Assembly (NCBI RefSeq): GCF_008831285.2
Contig: NC_045149.1
Span: 16,290,725 to 16,354,724 of the forward strand
Direction: 5' to 3'
From: Nymphaea colorata
Lineage: Eukaryota > Streptophyta > Magnoliopsida > Nymphaeales > Nymphaeaceae
Length of the DNA: 64,000 nt
The notes beneath the pieces are model-generated. The model ran no database searches and was not told where the DNA came from. It worked only from the letters and a program-made list of their open reading frames with translations. Both the position numbers and the translations under genes were made by a program. Below, in pieces: positions 46,614 through 57,240 of the stretch (positions are counted from its first letter, which is position 1; every line of letters begins with the position of its first letter).

Positions 46614-47156
46614 TCAAGGTTGGTTATGGCAGTTGTTATTGCTGCTGCTGCTGCTTGGCTTTGGGTTCTTTTGGAGTTGTGCTTGATACATCTTTGAGAA
46701 ATTGTTCGATAGATCAGCGTAGAGACTGACAACCTTGGAGATGTTACTGTTGATCTCTCGAATGAGGGAAACATTCTTGGAGAGGTTGTCAGGAAGCCTA
46801 GACTGATGATTCTCATTTACTTGAGAGATTAGCACTCTGTTCTGATCCAGCACACTCTGAACCTGGAGGAATCTCTGCCTGAAAGCTTCCCAGATTTTCT
46901 CACCCCCTCTTTCCATCTCCCCTTGTCTTTGTCTTGCTTCTTCCTCCCCCCCTTCCTCCTCTGCTGCTGAAGCCCCTTCTGCCCTTGATGCTACCGCTAC
47001 TACTCCTCCCCCTCTCTCATTATTGCCTCGGGGCTTCCCTCCTTTCTCTTCCTCTCCCTCTTCATCGTCATCATCGTAGTGCGGGGAGGTGGTATCCATT
47101 GTAGAGGACGCCTCCGATTCCACCACTCCAGCTTTCCTTCTATCTCCTTTTGTCAT
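46614..47156 (-). CDS. ELF4: EARLY FLOWERING 4 (ELF4) homologue, intronless
   Basis: ELF4 is the small coiled alpha-helical nuclear protein of the plant evening complex. It works with ELF3 and the MYB factor LUX to repress evening targets and delay flowering. The 180-residue frame is uninterrupted, as in the intronless family. I start at the ATG 47156-47154; the frame is open further upstream only from a TTG, and a second ATG lies at codon 20 (47099). Residues about 27-85 are low-complexity and acidic (DDDDEEGEEE, EEEGGEEEA). Residues about 86-158 are the ELF4 domain with QVQSVLDQNRVLI, QVNENHQSR, DNLSKNVSLI and NSNISKVVSLYADL. The tail is Ser/Asn-rich. Arabidopsis ELF4 is 111 residues, so the N-terminal acidic extension is unusual. 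Whether this is ELF4 itself or an ELF4-LIKE paralogue needs a tree; NENHQSR and NISKVVS favour ELF4 proper. Confidence 0.92.
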   Translation of the reverse strand: MTKGDRRKAGVVESEASSTMDTTSPHYDDDDEEGEEEKGGKPRGNNERGGGVVAVASRAEGASAAEEEGGEEEARQRQGEMERGGEKIWEAFRQRFLQVQSVLDQNRVLISQVNENHQSRLPDNLSKNVSLIREINSNISKVVSLYADLSNNFSKMYQAQLQKNPKPSSSSSNNNCHNQP

Positions 47157-47713
47157 GAAACAAAATGTCACCCCCTGCTCCAAGGAATGAGGAGAAACCT
47201 GTTATTGACATTATAGATTTCAACATCTAACGATGAGTGCAACAAAATTCAAATTATAACAGTAACAAGAACAGAAAATCCAAAATGTAATGGTCATTTC
47301 CATTCATTTAAGCAAAACAGGCATTACAGTTAGTTCATTCTCTAATAGAAACAACTTACTTGTTCCTTTACATGCCATGCAAAACATAATCAAAATGAAA
47401 ATACAAATATATAATCTAACAACTTATGGTAGTGGAAATCAGATGGCTGATCTATTCTAGGTCAACTCTGGCACCATCTCATTCCATATAAAAGGAGGAA
47501 CACATAAAGGACTTGGTAACTTAATTTCTATTCCTTTTCCACTGAAGCCTAGTTATCTTGGATTTTTCTTCCATTTAGCGTGTTCTACCATCTAAAGAAC
47601 TTGTTTACTGTATTGAAATTTTCACCCTTGAGAGATTCACCCCATTGGATAAACCAGTGGCTAATGACCACGTATACTCCAAGAAAGTAGCCAGAAGCAT
47701 TCTAAGCTTCCAA
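47157..47713. other. 5' flank of the ELF4 homologue
   Basis: Expected promoter and leader of the minus-strand gene. No confident TATA box or evening element (AAAATATCT) was found in the part read. A TRIM/SMART-type element starts at 47714, about 560 bp upstream of the start codon. Confidence 0.5.
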
Positions 47714-47912
47714 TGTAATGCTCCACTTTGATAAGTTTAGCCTTGTATTGAAGATTGCGATAGATCTTTAAGGGCATATAAAAGGGGTTATTAAAGTGGT
47801 TAGTTGTTCTAGTTCCTAACCTATTGGGGTTGGAACCAAAGCTCTTGGGAGGCATGTCAGGATCCATTTAACCAAGGGCTCCAACCCGGAGTGAGAATGG
47901 GTTAGGTTACCG
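47714..47912 (+). repeat. Miniature element 5' LTR
   Basis: 199 bp. Carries a TATAAAAGGGG motif near 47780 that could act as a TATA box in the direction of the element. Confidence 0.78.
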
Positions 47913-47982
47913 TAGTATCAAAGCACGGTTCAACACTCGGACCTGGAGTTACACACACACAAACACTTGAGCCTTAAGAGGG

Positions 47983-48182
47983 GTTAATGCCCCATTTTGA
48001 GAAGTTTAATCTTGTATTGAAAATTGTGCGAGATATGTAATGGCTTATAAAGGGATTTGTTAAAGTGGTTGATTGTCTTGGTTCCTAGTCTTTTCGGACT
48101 AGAACCAATGCTGCTAGGGAGTGGGTTGGGATCTGCCAGACCAAGGTCCAAGCCTGATGTGAGAGTAAGCCGGGTCTATGCA
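47983..48182 (+). repeat. Miniature element 3' LTR
   Basis: 200 bp, homologous to the 5' LTR along its length but clearly diverged (many substitutions), so the insertion is not recent. Confidence 0.78.
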
Positions 48183-50199
48183 TCCACAAAGTGTTAAGAG
48201 GTTTAGACTTCACTCACCTCTAATTTCAAGACTCTGAGAGAGTGTCAAGAGGCATAATACGCTGATTAGTCACCACCACAACATCCATGTGGAACGTGAT
48301 GAAGGATATTATAAATAACTCTCAACTTCTTCATTGTTATACTAACTGCTCATTTAGGCATGTACTATAACTCAATTAACACTATGTATTTTCAGCAGTA
48401 AACTCCCATTCCACATGACAATGACAACTTGTAAGCAACAGAAATATTCTCTTATTGAAAACCTAATTAATATCACACATTAGAAGCAAGTGTAACAAGC
48501 ACACATAATTATTATAACCTCTGAGATCACATCCTTTTAATAATGCATATATAAGACTTCGAAATTATAACAAGACTAACTGAACCAAATTTATTCATAA
48601 CTTCAAATACCATATTCCGTATTCTAGTAACTTTAATAATTCAAGAATATGCAATAAATAGACTTCACTAAAATCTCCTCACCACAAAAATACATAAACT
48701 TCCTATTCAGCTGAATTTCTGGGCACGTCTTTGCGTGCATCTGCATATGTTGAAACGCCTATACATGTGGAGGAATGTAAGTTTAGACACAAGTTTTACA
48801 TGTAGAGCTATCCCAAGTTCAAAAAATTATACATCAGTTCTATTTCTTTTTCAGCTCCTCTAGTCCATTGCAAATATTCTAAGTCCATCAATTTTCAAGA
48901 GTCTAAATCTTAATTAGAATGGCCCTATTCACTCCATCATCATGCTCAACTGGATTTTAATCTATTATTATTCTATTAAATCTCATCTGCTGCAAATAAA
49001 AAGAAAAATCAATTCTAATTATGGATCTCCAAAGTAAAACACACACATCAATAGCCCTACTGAAGAACAAAAGAAAATGTTTCATTCTAAACATGCTAAA
49101 ATTCAGATTTTTCATCATAAGTTAACCTAGTTCCCAGTTAAGCAAACCAGTCCCAATTGAGACTCCCAAAGGGCTGATTTAATCTCCCATAGCCCTTCAT
49201 GTACATGACAAAGCCATACCACGAAAAGATGCTGAAATCAAGACTCCATAATCACTATTCAAGCAATTTCTCTTTTCTAGTTAATCCACATAAAACTAGC
49301 AAGTTAACCCCCAATTTTTTAAGCATTCAAGCCTTTTAAAATTAAAAAGAACAACAATAATCATAAACCCTCCAATCCCTAATCTAGCTTTGTAAAAATT
49401 GAAATCCTCTATCATAATCTATGAATAATACTATCTAACTTGCTGATTAAAAAAAAAGTTAAGAATGGAGGTAAAATCCGTTTTACCTTATTCAGCCCTA
49501 ATTGCTTTCTCCTCTATCTTTCTCTCTCTTTCTCCTTTCTCCCCCTCTCATGTGTCGTCCTCTCCCTTATTTCTCTCCCTTTCTCCCTCTTCTTATTCTT
49601 GTTCTTCCTCTTACCTATTCCCTTCTCTTTCTCCCTTCAACCTCTCTCCCTCTCCAGGGCCATTCCATCTAGTTTTGGCCCAGGATTCTTCCTGGAGCAT
49701 ACTTATCAAAGCTTCAAACGCCCTATTCTCAAAGTCTATTGACAATAAGGAAGCTTGGGAAGGAACCATGGGGACGGGAAGGCCCAAGAATGGGTCAGTC
49801 TTGAATTGAATCAATAGTTGAGTGGAAGTTGGGAGACGATAGCTCCATTCAATTTTGACAAAAGATTGGCAAATTCTGGATAACAATGTTACAGGGAACA
49901 TAATTGCGATATTGGGATGGAGCTGAAATGATTGTTGGGGGAGCTTTGCAGTGCTATTCAATCAATAATGGTACTGTTTTGATGATGGTATTCGGATGTA
50001 CGTTTTTGGAGTGCAAACACTTCTGCTTCATAAGTCACTCACTAATCACAAGGGCATATGTTTCCATCTTCTCTTGCTACCTCTGCATCTAGAAAATCAA
50101 ATTTTCTTGTAATAGAACCTTGAATATCCATGAGTAATGTCTCTTCCAGCAATAAGGAATTGCATGGTTTCTCCACGCATGATATTCTGTTTTAAGATA
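48183..50199. other. Intergenic region with a pyrimidine-rich tract
   Basis: AT-rich, no gene recognised. Positions about 49499-49650 are almost entirely C and T on the plus strand (TCTCTCTTTCTCC-type blocks). Open frames of 100-116 codons over 49440-49961 come from this compositional bias and show no family motif. Confidence 0.6.
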
Positions 50200-51100
50200 T
50201 CTTACAACCTTGATTTGGAAGGACAAGTCCAACAGCTCCTTCTAGCTCAATAAAAAAGCAAATCATGTCAATTGTCAACAGTAGAAGCAAATCATGTCCC
50301 AACAACTTTCAACGATTTGGCTATTCACAATGAAATTTTTGACATTTTTTGCATTCATTGCCAGAACTGCAACACTTGAAAATAGTTTATGGCCTTGACG
50401 ATTTCCTACTTAACTTGTGTAAACATATCCAACACATGGAGTTCAGAAGACATGAGGAAAATCACTTCTCAAATTAATTCCACCACTTTTGCAAAGAAAA
50501 ACATTATCTGTAATGAGTTGCACTACTTTATCAGGACCAACTTCTTTGATGTCACATACAAATAAGTGTTCAAATATTCAACATCTGTATATTCTTTAGA
50601 AGCATCAATCACCCTAAAAAATATTGGCTCATCAAATGCAATGGCAATAAAATTAATTAATGGGTGCCTTTGAATGTTTATCAACCCATCATAAACAAAT
50701 TGGTACACCAGTTGTGTTCCATTTACAATTTTTACTAGCCAAACTTTGTTCAACGTCATCCTTCTCATCTTTAAAAATTGACGTGGGCAATCTCTATAAA
50801 CTTGGAGGCACATTCAATGGCAATTTGCTGCAACTTCTTCCAATAGGGATTTCTAGCTGCATTGAAATGAATGCAGCTGGAAACAAAAAGTCTACCAACC
50901 ATTCTATCTAGTTCTGCTTTTCCACAAGCATTAGGAATTTAGGACGTCTCTATGATATTTGACATGTTTTTCCTTTCTTATCAACACCTTAAGAAACAGA
51001 CAAAAATTTGTAGCATTGACACTCAATCTTTTCTTTTGAATTGAAGCAACATGCTCTTGCAACTTCTTGAATTCTCTAAGGTAATATTCGATGGCCCTAA
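50200..51100 (-). pseudogene. hAT transposase remnant (DUF659-type region)
   Basis: Minus-strand fragments in the order typical of plant hAT transposases with a DUF659 region. Near 50900-50810 a segment resembles the IPFNAARNPYW block (reads CIHFNAARNPYWKKL). 50760-50523 reads PLINFIAIAFDEPIFFRVIDAS, comparable to the INFLVNCPKGTMFLKSIDAS block of the family. Near 50540-50510 GPDKVVQLITDN corresponds to the VVQVVTDNA block. Stops and frameshifts are numerous. No terminal inverted repeats were found. Confidence 0.6.
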
Positions 51101-51533
51101 AGATTTTTGAGGGAAAAAAATAGAGGAAAACAATCCAGGAACTTTGTACGGTGGGAAAAGGTTACACCAATTCCAAATCCAGGGTTTTTCCTAGACTAGG
51201 AAAAAACTTCAAGCAGAAATTTCCTTTGTTTGTTGATTGAAACATTTCCCCAGCAAAAATAAATTTGGCTGTTGGTGGCCATTTTTCAGCTTTCATAGGC
51301 TGTACTACGAAGCATTTTGAGTGCATCCATCACACTGCATCCTTTACAATCTGCCAACATTATACAACATCCTATGGGTAACCTATGAGTCCAACTACAG
51401 CAGCACCCATGCATATCACATATAAGATCTACGAAAAAGAACGGCTTCAAGAAACCCTTTTCTAGCAAAAACATACAAAATAAAACAGACCCAAAAACAA
51501 AAAACAAGCTACCTGTGAAAGACCTCGGGCTCT

Positions 51534-52467
51534 TGTGCCGCCCAATACCCTATGGGTCATCCAGTACAAACGGAGGAGTGTGCGACCACAGTAAACTCAT
51601 GCGCACCACTACCTCCCGAGACGGAACCAACCATTGGACAAAAGCTCATACTCACAACCATTATGGTTGTACACCCCTCTGTCTACACTGAACTGCCCAC
51701 AAGGTATTGAGCGGCACAAGGGCTGGAGATTTTGTTATGCTTTCGTCGGAAGGTGTTTCATGGTCCCTCAACTCAGATGCCTAGAGGGGCCAGTTTACCA
51801 CCCGGGTGATACTGATGGTGTGACCCTACTGCTGCAGCGGTGACCTGGGATATCTCAAGAGGCTTTGCTGCAAGTAACCCTCGACCCGTATGGATCGCCT
51901 GGTGAAGACATGTTTTGATCAACCTATGTATTGTGTCCATAGGATTTCAGTTGATGGCTCGTCATGGTTATCGACCATCGTTGTAGCTTTGCAACACATG
52001 GAGATCATGTATACCTCATTTATAATAAATAAGGCATAATTCTAAGGTGCATTATGAATCAAATGACTTGTGGATGTCGGCCATAAGTGCTCATATGGAT
52101 TTGTTTGACATATCTATATGTTTATTTTGTTTGACCCTTCTTCCTATCTTTATAGTAGTCATTGAGAGATCGTGGGCTAAAGGATTGACATCCTCAGGTT
52201 TTGTGATGGACCGGCATTGGCGACCTAGATACTGCATCAAGTTTGGGCTTTGTAGATATTTTCATTGTTTGAGCCTAAGTGTCTCATTTTAGGATCTAAA
52301 GGACGTCTCTTAAAACAGTGCCTTGATGTTTTATTTGTATTTGATTTCGTTGTGTTTTGGTCATTACTCAAGTTTGCTTTAGCATGGTAAGACTCAATGT
52401 TCACTTCAGGTATTATTAAAAGAAAAAAAAATGGTGTCAAAAACTTGGGTCATGACATGCTTAAAAT

Positions 52468-52534
<67 letters not shown>

Positions 52535-52947
52535 GGTTGTGTCCCTATAACCAAATTTTTTAAAAGCACTTTGTGCCCATACTTGTAAAAACACCTGTAT
52601 TCATACTCATGTGATATAGCGCGCAACCCATCAATCTTTACAAAGGCAATTGACACTTCTGCAACGTGAAGTCAATCAAGCTTCCTTGTTGCATCAGATG
52701 CTAGAGGGGAGAGAAAGAGAGAGAGAAGAGAGATCATGAATCACCAAAACCTCAAGTGTCAAGGAGTTAGACAAAGATGTGAAAAAGTTTACATAGAGAA
52801 AACATTAGTTTCCAGGTTCACTACTTCCTGTCAACTATAAGAATAGAAACTAGCAGATTATTGCCAAAATTTTTAAAGAGAGAGAGAGAGAGAATGCAAA
52901 AAAGATAGAAACTGTTCCAAACAATGCTACTTAGGAAGTGCAATGGT
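51534..52947 (+). repeat. Left arm of large inverted duplication (repeat family R, copy 1)
   Basis: About 1.4 kb that is the reverse complement of 56683-58225, with high identity. Shared landmarks include ATGGGTCATCCAGTACAAAC, CACCCGGGTGATACTGATGG, TGGGTCATGACATGC, GCAACGTGAAGTCAATCAAG and a central AT dinucleotide run. No coding region was recognised in it. Confidence 0.9.
52471..52534. repeat. (AT)20(AC)12 compound microsatellite
   Basis: Perfect AT run at 52471-52510 followed by AC at 52511-52534, sitting inside the left arm of the inverted duplication; the right arm has a pure AT run at the matching place (57181-57237). Confidence 0.95.
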
Positions 52948-53970
52948 AGACTAATAAGGGCTGATCCTAAAATGATTTAATAATTACTACTAACTGAAGA
53001 TAGATAAAGAATGCAAATCATCGCAACTAATGTTTCATCAACAAAGTGCCGCTGCTGAATAACAACAGATGACTAACTTTGTACTTTGCAGTGTGTTTGC
53101 ACAACAACATAACAAATCACCTTCATCTGTCTTCAATTTTAACAAGAGCATCACATGTTTGAATGTGCTTCTTAACAAAGTTAACAACAAAATAACAAAC
53201 GATATCAGAGCTGTGTATAGCATAAAACAAGAAACTGAAAAGATGTATATAGATGATTGTGCAGAAAATGAATCAATAGCTAAAATAGAGACATGATGCT
53301 CTTGATGGAGGCAATAATATCATTCAAAAAAACATTCCAACTGCTGTATACATTACAACAAAGAGAAGGGAAATGAAAAGCATGTTCTGCTAACTTTTTT
53401 GTGCTCCATGTTCGATCAATGGACTGCAAAACAAATTATGGTGGGGAGACGCTTCACGTGTTCCGGGAAAGCATCATAGCAGTATACCACTACTCAATAA
53501 CTACCATTTCGTTGTTTTCTTTTTACTTAGGTCCCTTCGGTTTGGGACGGTGCTCAATTAGGGAAAAATAATAGGGATTGAATGAGGGCTTCAAAAGATG
53601 GCGATGGGGATGGCTCGAAGAAAGGGTTTGGGTTGCAGCTGCCGTCGATGAGTCACATCGATAGAGAAGGAGACATAGAAAAAGCGAGACTGGGTAACCT
53701 CAGAGATGCGCCGGTGCGTTCAGGCGGTGAGAGATGTGGGTGGCTGCTGATACATTCGGCTGCAAGTGGTCAACGAGGAGAAAACGAGAGAACGGGATAT
53801 CTTGGGTGAGTCAGCGAGAAGAACAAAAGAAACAATAGATCAAGATTGACAGAGCTAACAAGAGGAAAGAGAGATGAGAGAGGGAGAGAAGGAGGTTTCA
53901 CCTGTCACCAGCGCTGCACGTGGCCGTCAGCAGTTCCAGTGGCCGGTGGATGTTGAGCACAGAAAGAAAG

Positions 53971-54209
53971 AGATGAAATGAACGGAGGACAGAGGCCAGA
54001 GAGTGTGAAAGGTAATGACTTCAGGCAGTTGTTTTTCTGTCACGGCCAATCAAGCGGCGGGGGATAAACGCCGACCACGCGGCGGGGGAAGATGAAATGA
54101 ACGGAGGGACAGACGCCAAGAGTGTGAGAGACGATGACTTCAGGCTGTTGTTTTTCTGTCACGGCCAATCACGCAGTGGGGGATAAACGCCGACCACGCG
54201 GCGGCGCCT
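53971..54209 (+). repeat. Tandem duplication, 2 x about 119 bp
   Basis: Units start at GATGAAATGAACGGAGG (53972 and 54091), and each contains TTGTTTTTCTGTCACGGCCAATC and GATAAACGCCGACCACGCGG. About ten differences separate them by eye. Confidence 0.88.
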
Positions 54210-54627
54210 TGGCACACTCACGAGGGGACAAATATTTCCCCAAAATGCTCAATTGAAAGTGGCTAGATGGAGCCTCTTTCTTCCTGTGCATTTTGTTGTG
54301 GATGTTTAAGAATTTATAGTTTTGGGATTATGGTTTAGGTACGCACAAGGTTAGAGCCTAAGATTTGTCAATCAATTAAATTGATTATTTAGAGTATAGC
54401 ATCAAGGTTAGGGCTTAAAGCTTTCAATGTGTAGTCTAAGGTTTTGAAAAAGTTGGCTTTTAGGGGGCATTTAACTTTATATCTTCATTGCTGGGTTAAA
54501 TTTCATGTGAGATCTAGAGGTTAAAAATTTTGCATTTTAGATCCACCACATATTAGAAATTCTATTCCTTGCTAAATTTGTAGATTTAAGATGTGATTAG
54601 GAGCACTTTCCTTTCTCCTACACAAGT

Positions 54628-54675
54628 GTCTCTCTCTCTCTCTCACTCTCTCTCTCACACACACACACACACCCC
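54628..54675. repeat. CT/AC compound microsatellite
   Basis: TC repeats interrupted by CACTC, followed by an AC run, about 48 bp. Confidence 0.9.
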
Positions 54676-55214
54676 TCCCCATGGGTGAGAGAAATGCCTC
54701 CAACAAAATTGACATTTCATCCCCTCTTTTTAAGAAATTGACATTCGTACATGAATGATGACTTTTGTTGGTGATTATTTGAGTTATGTAACTCATCCTT
54801 AAAACAACAAATGACCAATTAATGCAATAATGATACTTAAGATAGAACGAAATCTTGTGGCACAGGGTATAGGGCAATAAGTTTTGGGTTTAGATTTTCC
54901 TGTCAAGAGTTTTATGTCTAGGGTATTGGGCTTTAGGAGTTGGGCTAAGGGATTATAGTTTAAGGTTTTGCTTTCATGGCATAATGTACGAGATTTTAGG
55001 GGTCTAGGGTAGTTAGGGTTTAAAGGTTTAGGTTACCAATTTAGAGTTTATCATTTAGGATTTAGGGTCAAAGAGCCATGTTAATGAGTTTTGCATTACT
55101 GGACTTACGATTTGGGGCTTAGGTTATGAGGTTTTATAGTTAAGGGATTAGGGTGTATGGTTTTAGGGGCATAGGGTACTTAAGGTTTAAAGGTTTAGCA
55201 GCACAGAAGACGTT

Positions 55215-55730
55215 CTTTAAGCAAGCAAGGAAACTGAACGATTAAAAGAGACTACTGAAATAGCTAACTCAAATGTAGAGGATGCTGCTTCCATTTGGAA
55301 TGAGAAGGAAACCACGTTTATTAATTGCATTAAGACATCAAAAGAGGAGATTGTGATCAAGGAAGAGGTGAACAGTGAATTAAGGACTTCTATAGGGAAA
55401 GTAGAGGAAGAAGCAAGAGAAACAAAAGAGGAGAAACATAGACACATGGAATTTTTGAAACCAGCATAGGAAGATGTGAGTTATGTAAGGGAATTGTTGG
55501 AGCTTGTCATCATCGAGAATTTGTAGCTTAGGGACAGATGATTGAAGGTTAAGATTGAGTTGGAAAAAAAAATTATGAAAACAGTGAAGCAGTAGGCAAT
55601 GAGGAAGTCGACAGATTAACAAGGTTGCTCGAAGCTGCATTAGCAAAAATCACTAATGAGAAGGTAAGTTTGTTAAGTGAAATAGATCACAAATTTTTTA
55701 GAACAAAACAAGGTTGCTCTGTGAATCTGA
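55215..55730 (+). pseudogene. Coiled-coil protein fragment resembling plant WEB-family proteins
   Basis: Plus-strand translation from about 55215 reads ETTEIANSNVEDAASIWNEK, then a Cys-containing NCIKTSKEEI, then SELRTSIGKVEEEARETKEE, and ends in a stop near 55467. It continues with further stops to about 55730 (SYVRELLE, then IELEKKI). The heptad-rich Glu/Lys pattern and the W-x-KE-x-x-F-x-NC-x-K block are like the WEB-family coiled-coil proteins (At1g65010/At5g16730 type as recalled), which act in chloroplast movement or as filament-like proteins. It has at least four stops and no start, so it is a dead fragment. The family match is moderate. Confidence 0.5.
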
Positions 55731-55877
55731 ATATGAGAGGGCATCGTTTGATGAACATAAAGTAGCGTCATAAAAAAGGCAAGATTGGTCTTTGTGCCTT
55801 CAATCAGAAACAATGGTTACCAAATGGAAGACCTTTCGATGAAAAGGTGCAAACTACATGCATCTCTTTGATCTCTT

Positions 55878-55882
<5 letters not shown>

Positions 55883-55910
<28 letters not shown>
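55883..55910. repeat. CT/AC compound microsatellite next to the telomere-like array
   Basis: CTCTCTCT run followed by CACACACACA, about 30 bp before the telomere-like tract. Confidence 0.9.
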
Positions 55911-55940
55911 AGAAACCAATCTCAACACAACAACTACTAC

Positions 55941-56164
55941 TAGGGTTTAGGGTTAGGGTTTAGGGTTTAGGGTTTAGGGTTAGGGTTTAGGGTTAGGGTT
56001 AAGGGTTTAGGGTTTAAGGTTAAGGGTTAGGGTTAGGATTTAGGGTTTAGGATTAGGGTTTAGGGTTTAGGGTTAGGGTTAAGGGTTTAGGGTTTAGGGT
56101 TTAAGGTTAAGGGTTAGGGTTAGGATTTAGGGTTTAGGATTAGGGTTTAGGGTTTAGGGTTTAA
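55941..56164 (+). repeat. Interstitial telomere-like repeat array (TTTAGGG/TTAGGG mix), 224 bp
   Basis: Mostly TTTAGGG (the Arabidopsis-type plant telomere unit) mixed with TTAGGG and variants TTAAGGG and GATTTAGGG. The last two thirds are a second-order tandem repeat: a block of about 80 bp starting GGTTAGGGTTAAGGGTTTAG at 55991 recurs at 56071. The array ends abruptly in repeat family R copy 3 at TTTAAGCATGTCATGACC. Position inside gene-bearing DNA shows it is interstitial. Confidence 0.95.
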
Positions 56165-56690
56165 GCATGTCATGACCCAAGTTTTTGACACCATTTTTTT
56201 TCTTTTAATGATATCTGAAGTGAACATTGAGTCTTACCATGCTAAAGCAAACTTGAGTAATGACCAAAACACAACAAAATCAAATACAAATAAAACATCA
56301 AAGCACTATTTTAAAAGACGTCCTTTAGATCCTAAAATGAGACACTTAGGCTCAAACAGCGAAAATATCTACGAAGCGTAGACTTGATGCAGTATCTAGA
56401 TCGCCAATGCCGATCCATCACAAAACCTGAGGATGTCAATCCTTTAGCCCATGATCTCTCAAGGACTACTATAAAGATAGGAAGAAGGGTCAGATTCATC
56501 TGAATATGGCAACATTCAGCCATGAGTAGAACATAGCCCAACAAAATAAGCATATTGGTATGTCAAACAAATCTATATGAGCACTTATGGCCGACATCCA
56601 TAAGTCATTTGATTCATAATGCACCTCAGAATTATGCCTTATTTATTATAAATGAGGTATACATGATCTCCATGCACTTCCTAAGTAGCA
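56163..56690 (-). repeat. Repeat family R, copy 3 (partial)
   Basis: About 530 bp in the same orientation as the right arm, starting AAGCATGTCATGACCCAAG directly at the telomere-like array and matching 57247-57760. It corresponds to the reverse complement of about 51998-52457. Confidence 0.88.
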
Positions 56691-57176
56691 TAATAGTCAT
56701 AACTCATAAGATCAATATTTGCTATCTTGTTTGGTAAAGTCCAGCAAAACTGAATTGTTTTGCCTTTTGGTGTACCTTGCTGCTATTTAGTGATTAAGTC
56801 TATTGTTTGGAATAGTTTCTATCCTTTTTGCATTCTCTCTCTCTCTTCAAAGAGTTTGGCAATAATCTGCTAGTTTCTATTCTTATAGTTGACAGGAAGT
56901 TGTGAACCTGGAAACTAATGTTTTCTCTATGTAAAACTTTTCCACATCTTTGTATAACTCCTTGACACTTGAGGTTTTGTTGATTCATGATCTCTCTTCT
57001 CTCTCTCTTTCTCTCCCCTCTAGCATCTGATGAGACAAGGAAGCTTGATTGACTTCACGTTGCAGAAGTGTCAACTGCCTTTGTAAAGATTGATGGGTTG
57101 CACCCTATATCACATGAGTACGAATACAGGTGTTTTACAAGTATGGGCACAGCGTGCTTTTAAAAAATCTGGTTAT

Positions 57177-57240
<64 letters not shown>

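Larger units (their letters stand above)
47714..48182 (+). mobile_element. TRIM/SMART-type miniature LTR retrotransposon, 469 bp
   Basis: Two LTRs of 199 bp (47714-47912) and 200 bp (47983-48182) surround only 70 bp. The 5' LTR begins TGTAATGCTCC. Directly after it comes TAGTATCAAAGCA, which matches the initiator-tRNA primer-binding site TGGTATCAGAGCA at all but two bases. Directly before the 3' LTR lies the purine-rich TTAAGAGGGG. Flanking pentamers are TCCAA (47709-47713) and TCCAC (48183-48187), a target duplication with one change. The 3' LTR ends in CA. There is no coding capacity. A solo LTR of the same family is at 234-422. Confidence 0.82.
52948..55200. other. Spacer region of the inverted duplication, left part; no gene recognised
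   Basis: AT-rich to about 53500, then GA-rich/GC-richer (53580-54230) with a 119-bp tandem duplication, then AT-rich with many degenerate TTTAGGGTT-like words from about 54330 to 55195. The open frame at 53582-53809 has no recognised motif. Confidence 0.55.

Noticed and set aside
46363-46816. Minus-strand frames overlapping the ELF4 homologue
   Set aside because: Shadow frames; the ELF4 domain fixes the true reading frame.
47157-47183. Longer start for the ELF4 homologue
   Set aside because: The codon at 47183 is TTG; the first in-frame ATG is at 47156.
49440-49961. Open frames of 100-116 codons on both strands
   Set aside because: They come from a long C/T-rich tract; residues are mostly Ser, Leu, Phe, Pro.
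51634-51843. Open frame in the left arm of the inverted duplication, repeated at 57838-58089
   Set aside because: Conserved only because the DNA is duplicated; no recognised domain.
53582-53809. 75-codon plus-strand frame in GA-rich DNA
   Set aside because: No family resemblance, no upstream or downstream exon support.
55941-56164. Real chromosome end at the telomere-like tract
   Set aside because: Ordered sequence, including genes and repeats, continues on both sides.
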